Shown here piece by piece: positions 1 through 6,135 of a stretch of 25,751 nucleotides of DNA; the first letter of the stretch is position 1; each line of letters opens with the position of its first letter. The stretch covers positions 1 through 25,751 of the forward strand of contig CAJPNZ010000037.1 in the NCBI GenBank assembly GCA_905372155.1. The letters run 5' to 3'. The notes under the pieces are model-generated. The model made no database searches. It was not told the DNA's origin and saw only the letters and a program-made list of their open reading frames with translations. A program made the position numbers and the translations under genes. Origin of the DNA: Propionibacteriaceae bacterium. Its GTDB lineage: Bacteria > Actinomycetota > Actinomycetes > Propionibacteriales > Propionibacteriaceae.

Positions 1-334
1 GAGGTTCTGGCAGTCCCCGACCTTCCCCACCCGGACACTGCCGCGGGGCCGCGCCGAGGATGAGGTGGTGGAGATCGACCAGAGCCGTGGCGGGAATGTC
101 CTCCCGGAGCCGGATCGCGTTCACCACGGCATCCATGCCGCGCATCGCCCGTTTCAGGGTTGCGATCGATGTCAGGTCGACCAGTGCGGTTCCGGTGATG
201 CCGGCGTCCCCGGGGAGGCGGCTGCGATCAACGTCCGTGCGCAGCCCGGCGACGATCTCCACCCGGCCGGACAGGTGGGAGATCACGGCGGAACCGGAAC
301 GGCCCGTCGCGCCCAGCACGAGCACCCGTTTCAT
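1..334 (-). CDS. NmrA/SDR-like NAD(P)-binding protein (N-terminal 111 residues, cut by window edge)
   Basis: The gene is read on the minus strand from an ATG at 334 and runs off the left edge, so only the N-terminal part is seen. It begins MKRVLVLGATGRSGSAV, a beta strand followed by a GATGxxG dinucleotide-binding loop typical of atypical short-chain dehydrogenases of the NmrA/NAD(P)H-binding type. A second strand (RVEIVAGLR) with a terminal Arg suggests NADP preference. Its ATG overlaps the stop codon of the MFS gene (ATGA), so the two genes are almost certainly co-transcribed and translationally coupled from the TetR-controlled promoter upstream of the MFS gene. The substrate cannot be predicted. 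A role in detoxification, or as a redox-sensing NmrA-like protein, fits a TetR/MFS operon but is inference. Confidence 0.8.
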   Translation of the reverse strand, partial: MKRVLVLGATGRSGSAVISHLSGRVEIVAGLRTDVDRSRLPGDAGITGTALVDLTSIATLKRAMRGMDAVVNAIRLREDIPATALVDLHHLILGAAPRQCPGGEGRGLPEP

Positions 335-1566
335 GCGACGACCTCGTTCCTCCGGGAGACCAGGTGTGCGGAAAAAGTCACGAGAGCGGCAGCCGTCCCC
401 AGGAGCATCGCAAGAATGAGCAGCAGGATCGGGAAACCGAGGCCAGCGGTCGCGAGGACCGGGCCGAGACTGGCGCCGATGAACAGGATGAAACCGTTGA
501 CCGCCATGCCGCTTCCCCGCCGAGGTGCCGCGGCCTGTCCGAACAGGTTGATCATGGCCGGTACCGCCAGTGCGATCCCGACGACGAAAAGGAGGCTGGC
601 CGCTCCCAACCCGAGCAGCGACCCGGGGGTGAGCGCCTCCGCGACGAGCCCCGCGGCGGCGATCAGGAATCCTGCCCGCGCGAGACCTGCGTCGCCTCCC
701 AGGAGACGCCCCAGCGGACCCGCCGCCAAGGCCACGAACATGCCTGGTAGGCCCGCCAGGCGGATCAGGAACACTGCCCCGGGACCGTCTCCTGAGGCCG
801 TCAGGTGCAGGCCGAGGCCGGTGTACATGGCGACGAACGACAACAGGAGCGTCAGGTGCGCGCCGCACAGGCACAACACGTCACCCCGGACGAGGAGCCG
901 GGCGATGGCGAGAAACTGCTCTCCCGGGCCGCCGGTGACCCGGGCGCGGTGGTGCTCGCATGTCAGCCAGGCGACCGCCAGGGCGCAGATCGCGAGCAGG
1001 CAGGTGCTGCCGAGGAACACCCATGGCCAACCGAACCGCTGGGTGATGGCCTGCGCGCCGATCTGCCCGGTGATCCCCGCCACGAGGAAGGCGGTGGACA
1101 TGGCCCCGATGGCCGTTGCACGGTGCCGGGGAGCCACCGCCTCACTCAGGTAGGCCAGCGCGACCGGCGGAAAACTGGAGGCCATCAGCCCCTGCGCCCC
1201 GCGAGCCAGGGCCAGGGCCGGAAGCGATGTGGTGAGCCCGCACGCGAGGGTCGCGGACACCAGAAGGCACAAGCCGATGAGCATGACCCGTCGGCGACCG
1301 TAACGATCCGCAACTGGTCCCCACAGGAGGAACCCGACCGCGTAGCAGAGCCCGTAGCCGGTCGAGAGAGCCAGGGTCGCGTTGCCGCCCAGCGCCTCCC
1401 CGACCGGGGTCAGCAGGGGAATCGCCGCGTAGAGCTGGGACAGTACCGCCAGGGCCGTGACGACCAACGCGGTCACCGCCCCGAGGCTCGCCGGGAACTC
1501 GCTGCCACTGCGGTTCCCCGTGTCCTGCCGGGGTGGGGCGGTCGCGGCCGAGCGTGTGCGTGACAT
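331..1566 (-). CDS. MFS efflux transporter (12 TM type)
   Basis: This 411-residue, very hydrophobic protein carries the MFS motif A (GPVADRYGRRR) in the loop after the second membrane helix. About 12 hydrophobic segments are spread over the whole length, which is normal for the drug:H+ antiporter/arabinose-efflux type of the major facilitator superfamily. The start is placed at the ATG at 1566 (MSRTRSAAT), preceded by GAGGTGG a few bases upstream. A longer reading would need a TTG at 1584 inside the operator palindrome, which is less likely. The gene is divergent from a TetR-family regulator and overlaps the downstream NAD(P)-binding gene by ATGA. The likely role is proton-driven export of a small toxic molecule at the cytoplasmic membrane. 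Whether it exports the siderophore encoded further right is unknown, and its TetR control argues against a primary role in that. Confidence 0.85.
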   Translation of the reverse strand: MSRTRSAATAPPRQDTGNRSGSEFPASLGAVTALVVTALAVLSQLYAAIPLLTPVGEALGGNATLALSTGYGLCYAVGFLLWGPVADRYGRRRVMLIGLCLLVSATLACGLTTSLPALALARGAQGLMASSFPPVALAYLSEAVAPRHRATAIGAMSTAFLVAGITGQIGAQAITQRFGWPWVFLGSTCLLAICALAVAWLTCEHHRARVTGGPGEQFLAIARLLVRGDVLCLCGAHLTLLLSFVAMYTGLGLHLTASGDGPGAVFLIRLAGLPGMFVALAAGPLGRLLGGDAGLARAGFLIAAAGLVAEALTPGSLLGLGAASLLFVVGIALAVPAMINLFGQAAAPRRGSGMAVNGFILFIGASLGPVLATAGLGFPILLLILAMLLGTAAALVTFSAHLVSRRNEVVA

Positions 1567-1574
1567 GATCCACC

Positions 1575-1602
1575 TCAATTCCAACGTTTACGTTGGAATT
1601 GA
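1575..1602. promoter_or_regulatory. Perfect inverted repeat, probable TetR-family operator
   Basis: Two 13-bp arms, TCAATTCCAACGT (1575-1587) and ACGTTGGAATTGA (1590-1602), are exact reverse complements separated by TT. The repeat sits in the divergent MFS/TetR promoter region, directly upstream of the MFS ribosome-binding site. This position and size are typical of an autoregulating TetR-family operator. A further imperfect site, CCAAC (1627-1631) and GTTGG (1638-1642, within GTTGGAATGA), repeats the core half-site nearer to the TetR gene. Binding by the adjacent regulator is inference. Confidence 0.75.
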
Positions 1603-1630
1603 GCGTAGTACGGTTGCTCCGAAAGACCAA
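1602..1630 (-). promoter_or_regulatory. Candidate promoter of the MFS/NmrA-like operon
   Basis: On the minus strand TTGGTC (1630-1625) and TACGCT (1607-1602) are separated by 17 bp, a fair match to -35 and -10 elements. The -10 abuts the 13-bp inverted repeat and the -35 overlaps the second imperfect half-site, so repressor binding would block polymerase. The hexamers are weak matches and the call rests mostly on spacing and position. Confidence 0.35.
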
Positions 1631-1668
1631 CCCTCGCGTTGGAATGACACGGCAAGCGGGAACGAGCC

Positions 1669-2256
1669 ATGGCCTGGGACACAGAAGCGACGAAACGCCG
1701 CATCCTCGACGCGGCTGTCGCCGAATTCGCCGCCCACGGGCTGGACGGCACCACCATCGAGCGGATCGCGGGAGTGGCCGGGGTCAACAAGGAACGCATC
1801 TACAACTACTTCGGTGGCAAACGCGACCTGTTCGCCCATGTGCTTCGCGACGAACTCGTCAAGGTCGCGCAGGCGGTGCCGGTGGAATCCTTCGCCACCG
1901 AGGACGTCGGGGAGTACGCGGGACGGGTCTACGACTATCACCTGGAGCATCCGGAGCTTGAACGTCTGCTGCGCTGGGAAGGGCTCGCCTTCGATGCGGG
2001 AAACCCCGACGACGAGCAGCGACTGGCGCTGTACAGGGACAAGACGGCCGCCGTCGAGGCAGGGCAGCGGGCAGGCAGCGTCACCGAGGAGATCGATGCG
2101 GATCACATGATCTTCCTCATCCTGTCACTCGCGGGGTGGTGGTCCTCCGTGCCACAGGTGGCCCGCATGCTGACCGGTTCCGACACCGAAGCGGAGCGTG
2201 CCAGGCGCCGGGAATCAGTGGTACGGGCGGCCCGCCGGATCACCCGGCCGGATTGA
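1669..2256 (+). CDS. TetR/AcrR-family transcriptional regulator
   Basis: The 195-residue protein has a typical TetR N-terminal helix-turn-helix at about residues 8-55: TKRRILDAAVAEFAAHG, then TTIERIAGVAGVNKERIYNYF and the closing GGKRDLF. The C-terminal two thirds is a helical ligand-binding and dimerisation domain, which varies within the family and does not reveal the ligand. The start ATG at 1669 fits the beginning of the HTH domain. The gene is divergent from the MFS transporter, and the perfect inverted repeat in the gap is its probable operator, so it likely represses both directions until an inducer binds. It appears to govern only the MFS/NmrA-like pair. Nothing links it to the siderophore genes. 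Confidence 0.9.
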   Translation: MAWDTEATKRRILDAAVAEFAAHGLDGTTIERIAGVAGVNKERIYNYFGGKRDLFAHVLRDELVKVAQAVPVESFATEDVGEYAGRVYDYHLEHPELERLLRWEGLAFDAGNPDDEQRLALYRDKTAAVEAGQRAGSVTEEIDADHMIFLILSLAGWWSSVPQVARMLTGSDTEAERARRRESVVRAARRITRPD

Positions 2257-2311
2257 TCCCGTATGTCGTCGGACAAGTGGCCAAGTGCGTTTGACGGGCG
2301 GGAACGGCAAG

Positions 2312-4996
2312 ATGGTAGGCATGCCGGGCCTTCTTGATGACGAGCGCCGCCGGATCCTCGCGTTCTGGCGGTTACTGGAGCTTTTCAGCCCGCAGCAGAT
2401 GCCCGGCCCGGTCGCTTTGACGGAAGGGGCCGGGAACGAGCAGGTAACGGACTGGACCCCATCCAGTCCGTTGCCCTGGGAGGCGCTGACGCCCTCATCG
2501 GGAGGGCGGGAAAGAGGGCCCGGGGCGTGGCGTCACCTCGTCTTCCTGGGGGTGTATCGCTTCAAGGACACCTACGACTGGCTCCGCAAAATCTCGGGGG
2601 ACGAGACCGAACATGCCGGGCGTCCCGCGGGCAGGGGCGCCTGCGTGGGTCTGGTCCTGGACGAGGACGGGAGGATCATTCCGGAATCAGCGGTGCTGTC
2701 GTCGGCGCTCTGGGCCGTCGGGAGAATCGCCCACGGACAGATCCCCGGGGCCGAATGGGTCGAAGAGTTCGGCGCCGCGCAGGCCCGGTTGGAGGAGATC
2801 ATCAACTCCTTCGAACGAGCCAGGCGCGCGAGCATCGAGGGAGAACTACCACCACCCCACGACACCGACTCCCTGCGGGAACTGCTGCGTATCGTCCAGA
2901 AAACCTGGGGCATCGAGGGTGCCCGCGAACTGTCCATGGACCGGATCGTCGTGAGAAGCCAGTGGGTCGATGATCAACAGGGCCGGGAAACCTCGGATCC
3001 CGATTTCTTGAACAGTTGCTTCCGTGTGGAACTGGATGACGTGATCGCGGAACTGGAGACCGATGAACGGCTGGGTGCCGCGCTGAGCGCCTACCTGACA
3101 CGCGACGAAGAACTCGACGAGGCCAGGCGGGTGGACATCGCCGACCATCCCGACGCGGTCGATGCCCTGACCCTGCCGGAACGACTTCCCGTCGGTCGGT
3201 GGCCCCGCGACCCGGAACAGTCGCCGACCCTGAGGCAGCAGTTCGTGACGAACCGCGCCCTGGACGACCTGGCTCCCGGGCAGGGTCTCATGGGCATCAA
3301 CGCGAGAGCCGACGCGGACAGGGTCGTCGTGTTGCGCGACATCCTGGCAGGCAACATCGTGGAACGCGCCCGGCGTCTGGCGTCGCTGTCGCACCCGATG
3401 GAGGCGTTCACCGCCGAGGAGCACGGCTGGAAGGACGCGAAGGGATTCCAGCGCGTCGTCCTGCAGCTGCGTGAGGAGTTCTGCGGATTCGAGACGGTGG
3501 TGATCTCCGAAAACGACGAGGCCGCCGCGGGATTCGCCGCGGAACTCACGGGCCGGGAGGCCCTGGGACGGCCGTGGCGGGAATCGGCGGACTACTTCGC
3601 CGACATAGCGACCGCGATTCGTGGCGGGGGAACAACCGGTGAGGACCGGAGGGCCGGGGGAGCCTGGGGCATGGTCGCGGCCCGGCTGGGGGACAAGGAA
3701 GCCCGGGAGGCGTTCAGGTCCGAGTACTGGTTCGACAAACCGGGCCTCGGCGACCGGGAGGCCGGTTCCACCAGGATGCTTGGCAAACTGCGGGACTGGC
3801 GTGACGGCAAGGCCTCCCACCAGAGCTGGTGGCTGGCCAAACACGACTTCCACCAGGCCGAGAAGAAGGTGAAACGCCTGACCCGGGCGATGATCGATGC
3901 CCGTGACGCGATGCTGAGCCATCAGGAGCTGGTGGAACGCGAACGTCTCCTGCTGGCACGCGCACCGGAGGTCGAAAAGGAACTTGCCGTCGTCGAATCC
4001 GAGATGACGGCAAACGATGAGGCGGAGGAGCGGGCGAGGCAGCGGGTCGCGGAAACCACCACCGAGCACTACAGGACGCTCGCGTTCAAACCCGGCGCGA
4101 CCGAGTTCGTGTTCACCCTCGGCAACGCCACCCGGGAATGGCGGAAGCAGCACGACGTGGCGGCAACCGAGCTTCATGAGGCGGAGCAGGAATACCAGCG
4201 GATACTTGAACGCGGTGAGAAGCTCAGGGACCGGTTCGAGAAACTGCGGATGGAGCAGGTCGAGATGGAACCGGAGCTGGAAAGCATCGGGGCCGAACTG
4301 GACCAGCTGCGCCGCGAGATCAAGAAGAACCGGAGACGACTCGGCGAGAGCTACCCCGATGAGCAGTGGGTGGGGCAGAGGCGCGAACTCAACGCTCCGT
4401 GGTTGGAGGCCGAACTGGAGACCGCCCGCTCCGAACTCTTCCTGGCCGCGATGCGGCTCCACGAGGACTTCCTGTCCGGCACGGCTGTCCGTATGGTCGG
4501 TGCGTTGGGCACCGCCGTCGATGTCGTGGCCGGGAGGATCCCGGATGATCTGGAACCCGAGAAGATACGGGCTGCCTGGCAGCTCTTCTTCCTGGCGGTG
4601 CCGGTGGTCGCCACCACCCGCGAGGGGTTTACGGAGATGTTCGGTGAGTTCGGTCCCGAGGGTCTCGGGTGGGTGATCGTCGATGGGGCGGACCGGGTCG
4701 CCCCGCAGCGTACGCTGAAAGTTCTCCGAGCTGCCCGGCGGGTGATCACCATCGGAGACTCGACCGAGCGCCGGACGGTCACGCTCCCGGGCAGGGTGCT
4801 GGCCGGGATGGCCGACGCCTGTGGGGTCTCGGCCACGTGGGTGCCGCCCCGGGCATCCGCTCAGAGTCTGTCGGACCGGGTCGCCAGGTTCGGCACCACC
4901 CTTGTTCGCGGTGGGGAGGATGGGGAGAAGACGTGGGTGAGCATTCCGCTCGCCCATCGTTCTGCCGAGGCCCGGAATGACGGGGGAGCGGGTTAG
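2312..4996 (+). CDS. SF1 helicase-like protein with eroded ATPase motifs and missing C-terminal domain
   Basis: An 894-residue soluble protein (ATG at 2312; the ATG at 2321, MPGLLDDERRR, is an alternative). It resembles the large actinobacterial UPF1-like superfamily 1 helicases: an N-terminal region beginning DDERRRILAFWRLLE, an N-terminal RecA region, a long coiled coil (about residues 520-740) inserted in the ATPase domain, then the Walker B and motif III region. In the family the P-loop reads like NGPPGTGKTTLLRD. Here the aligned stretch (residues 330-343) is NARADADRVVVLRD, lacking every P-loop Gly and the Lys. The motif Ia region reads SENDEAAAGF, Walker B reads VIVDGAD (D791-D794) instead of DEAG, and motif III reads GDSTE. 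The protein stops at about the point where the second RecA domain should begin. The reading frame is intact over 2.7 kb, so this may be a pseudo-enzyme rather than a decaying gene. It ends 31 bp before the monooxygenase gene. Confidence 0.75.
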   Translation: MVGMPGLLDDERRRILAFWRLLELFSPQQMPGPVALTEGAGNEQVTDWTPSSPLPWEALTPSSGGRERGPGAWRHLVFLGVYRFKDTYDWLRKISGDETEHAGRPAGRGACVGLVLDEDGRIIPESAVLSSALWAVGRIAHGQIPGAEWVEEFGAAQARLEEIINSFERARRASIEGELPPPHDTDSLRELLRIVQKTWGIEGARELSMDRIVVRSQWVDDQQGRETSDPDFLNSCFRVELDDVIAELETDERLGAALSAYLTRDEELDEARRVDIADHPDAVDALTLPERLPVGRWPRDPEQSPTLRQQFVTNRALDDLAPGQGLMGINARADADRVVVLRDILAGNIVERARRLASLSHPMEAFTAEEHGWKDAKGFQRVVLQLREEFCGFETVVISENDEAAAGFAAELTGREALGRPWRESADYFADIATAIRGGGTTGEDRRAGGAWGMVAARLGDKEAREAFRSEYWFDKPGLGDREAGSTRMLGKLRDWRDGKASHQSWWLAKHDFHQAEKKVKRLTRAMIDARDAMLSHQELVERERLLLARAPEVEKELAVVESEMTANDEAEERARQRVAETTTEHYRTLAFKPGATEFVFTLGNATREWRKQHDVAATELHEAEQEYQRILERGEKLRDRFEKLRMEQVEMEPELESIGAELDQLRREIKKNRRRLGESYPDEQWVGQRRELNAPWLEAELETARSELFLAAMRLHEDFLSGTAVRMVGALGTAVDVVAGRIPDDLEPEKIRAAWQLFFLAVPVVATTREGFTEMFGEFGPEGLGWVIVDGADRVAPQRTLKVLRAARRVITIGDSTERRTVTLPGRVLAGMADACGVSATWVPPRASAQSLSDRVARFGTTLVRGGEDGEKTWVSIPLAHRSAEARNDGGAG

Positions 4997-5011
4997 GATC
5001 GCCTCACTGTT
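4993..5011 (+). promoter_or_regulatory. Candidate DtxR/IdeR iron box before the MhuD-like gene
   Basis: TTAGGATCGCCTCACTGTT matches about 13 of 19 positions of the recalled consensus TWAGGTWAGSCTWACCTWA. It begins in the last codons of the helicase-like gene and ends 16 bp before the ATG at 5028, so it would control only the monooxygenase. Its right part, CCTCACTG, is identical to that of the box before NRPS1, which raises confidence that both are real. The match itself is moderate. Confidence 0.45.
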
Positions 5012-5027
5012 GGTTCAGGAGGATGCC

Positions 5028-5321
5028 ATGACGTTCGTGAACATCACCGCGCTGAGGATCCCCGAGGGCGCGGGACCGGAGATCGAGAAACGGTTCGCGG
5101 CCCGCAGACGCGCGGTGGACGCGGCCGAGGGGTTCGAGGGTTTCGAGTTGCTGCGTCCCCGGTTCGGTGAGGACCGTTACTTCGTCGTCACCCGCTGGGA
5201 CACCCGCGAACACTACGACGCCTGGGTGGCGGGTCGCGACACGAGCGCCCACGCCGACGACGAACGCCGCGGAATGTCCATCGAGCTGCTGGGATTCGAG
5301 GTCGTCCAGCACGACGAGTAG
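5028..5321 (+). CDS. MhuD/HmoA-like haem-degrading monooxygenase (ABM fold)
   Basis: This 97-residue protein has the dimeric alpha/beta ferredoxin-like (antibiotic biosynthesis monooxygenase) fold. It closely resembles mycobacterial MhuD, as I recall that sequence: GAGPEIEKRFAARRRAV, GFEGFELLRP, GEDRYFVVTRWDT and DAWVAGRDTSAHA. The residues matching MhuD Trp66 and the haem-ligand His75 are at the same numbers here. The second-sphere Asn expected at position 7 (N7 in MhuD and IsdG) is Thr, with an Asn at position 5 instead. The start is fixed by AGGAGG at 5017-5022, five bases before the ATG. MhuD-type enzymes act in the cytosol, opening the haem ring and releasing iron. The upstream iron box and the nearby siderophore operon support a role in iron acquisition. 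A non-haem ABM enzyme remains possible because of the position 7 change. Confidence 0.75.
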   Translation: MTFVNITALRIPEGAGPEIEKRFAARRRAVDAAEGFEGFELLRPRFGEDRYFVVTRWDTREHYDAWVAGRDTSAHADDERRGMSIELLGFEVVQHDE

Positions 5322-5344
5322 AACGAGCGGATCGCGACGGCCAC

Positions 5345-5743
5345 TCAGGTGACGGTGATGGCGTAGGTGCGCGTGGCGTCGTTGCAAGTGATGCCGTCGG
5401 GTTCGCAGTTCCTGACCGTCATGGTCGTGGTTCCCGGGGAAACCCCGGTCAGGGTCAATAACGCCTCTGCCGGGGCGTAACCGGGCATGGGGCCGGGGCC
5501 GTTCGTCTTTCCGGTGGGGCGGTTCTCGAATGAGCTGGTGACCACCGAGTCATCGGCGCCGCTGGCCCTGTAACGGTAGGCAAGCGACAGGTTGACCTCG
5601 CCGAGGCTGATCGTCTGCGCCTCCCCCACCCGGAGGGTGATGTTTTGAGTCGTCTCGTCAACGGGGGGCGGTACCGGCGGGGTCGGGAAGGGACCGGTCG
5701 TCTGGAGTAGAAGCGACAACAGGATGTGGAGCAGAAAAATCAT
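5345..5743 (-). CDS. Small exported beta-rich protein, possibly chagasin-like
   Basis: A 132-residue protein starting MIFLLHILLSLLLQ, a short hydrophobic N-terminus that looks like a signal peptide or membrane anchor. A Pro/Thr-rich linker (about residues 15-33) follows, then a single beta-rich domain. The pattern VGEAQTISL, then a central loop, then LLTLTGVSPGTTTMTV and a final RTYAITVT strand resembles Ig-like and chagasin (I42 cysteine-protease inhibitor) domains. The two Cys (RNCEPDGITCND) could form a disulfide outside the cell. The typical chagasin loop residues are not clearly present, so the family call is tentative. The start ATG at 5743 is preceded by GGGTGGG. The gene converges on the monooxygenase with only 23 bp between stops and has its own promoter. 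It has no clear link to iron. Confidence 0.6.
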   Translation of the reverse strand: MIFLLHILLSLLLQTTGPFPTPPVPPPVDETTQNITLRVGEAQTISLGEVNLSLAYRYRASGADDSVVTSSFENRPTGKTNGPGPMPGYAPAEALLTLTGVSPGTTTMTVRNCEPDGITCNDATRTYAITVT

Positions 5744-6135
5744 GTCCCACCCTACTTATTCCGGGGGCTGGGGCAGGAAACCGTGCGGTCGCCAACCAGA
5801 ACCAACGGTATCAGGTGCGAAAGGCGTTTCCTCACATGAAGATGATGGCACAGACGGGGGCCATGGAGGCTTGTTCACAGCCATCTTAGCCGCGCTCTGA
5901 CTAGGGGTTTTGCTGGTCGACGTGCCGCCCGTGAATGAGCCTCATGGAGTGAGTTCGACTGGCACATCGACGCATCTGGGCTTGTGGTTGACCGGTCGCG
6001 GCGGGGTGGGAAACCGTGTTCTTGTCCGATCGGCACCAAGTCTGAGCGGAAGTTAATTACGCAACATGATGACGACTTATTACGTTCCTCGGTTTGTAAG
6101 GTTTACCTCACTGACGAGTTGAGACGAGGTTGTCG
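5744..6135. other. Intergenic region between divergent genes, holds the siderophore operon promoter
   Basis: About 390 bp lies between the exported-protein gene (minus) and NRPS1 (plus). No convincing ORF or RNA gene was seen. The last 90 bp before NRPS1 are AT-richer than the surroundings (TTAATTACG, ACTTATTACG) and end in the candidate iron box, as expected of the siderophore promoter. A -10-like TATTAC at 6078-6083 is possible, but no well-spaced -35 was found. Confidence 0.5.
6097..6115 (+). promoter_or_regulatory. Candidate DtxR/IdeR iron box controlling the siderophore NRPS operon
   Basis: TAAGGTTTACCTCACTGAC matches about 13 of 19 positions of TWAGGTWAGSCTWACCTWA, with a perfect left half and an AGGT-TT-ACCT core palindrome. 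It ends 20 bp before the NRPS1 start codon, where a bound iron-loaded repressor would block transcription start or early elongation. Its CCTCACTG segment is shared with the box at 4993-5011. Iron control of siderophore synthesis is the established rule; binding here is inferred. Confidence 0.55.

Noticed and set aside
2846..4957. 703-codon open frame on the minus strand opposite the helicase-like gene
   Set aside because: Long antisense frames are common in GC-rich genes. The translation is low-complexity, rich in Pro, Gly, Arg and His, and resembles no family, while the plus strand carries clear helicase-family segments.
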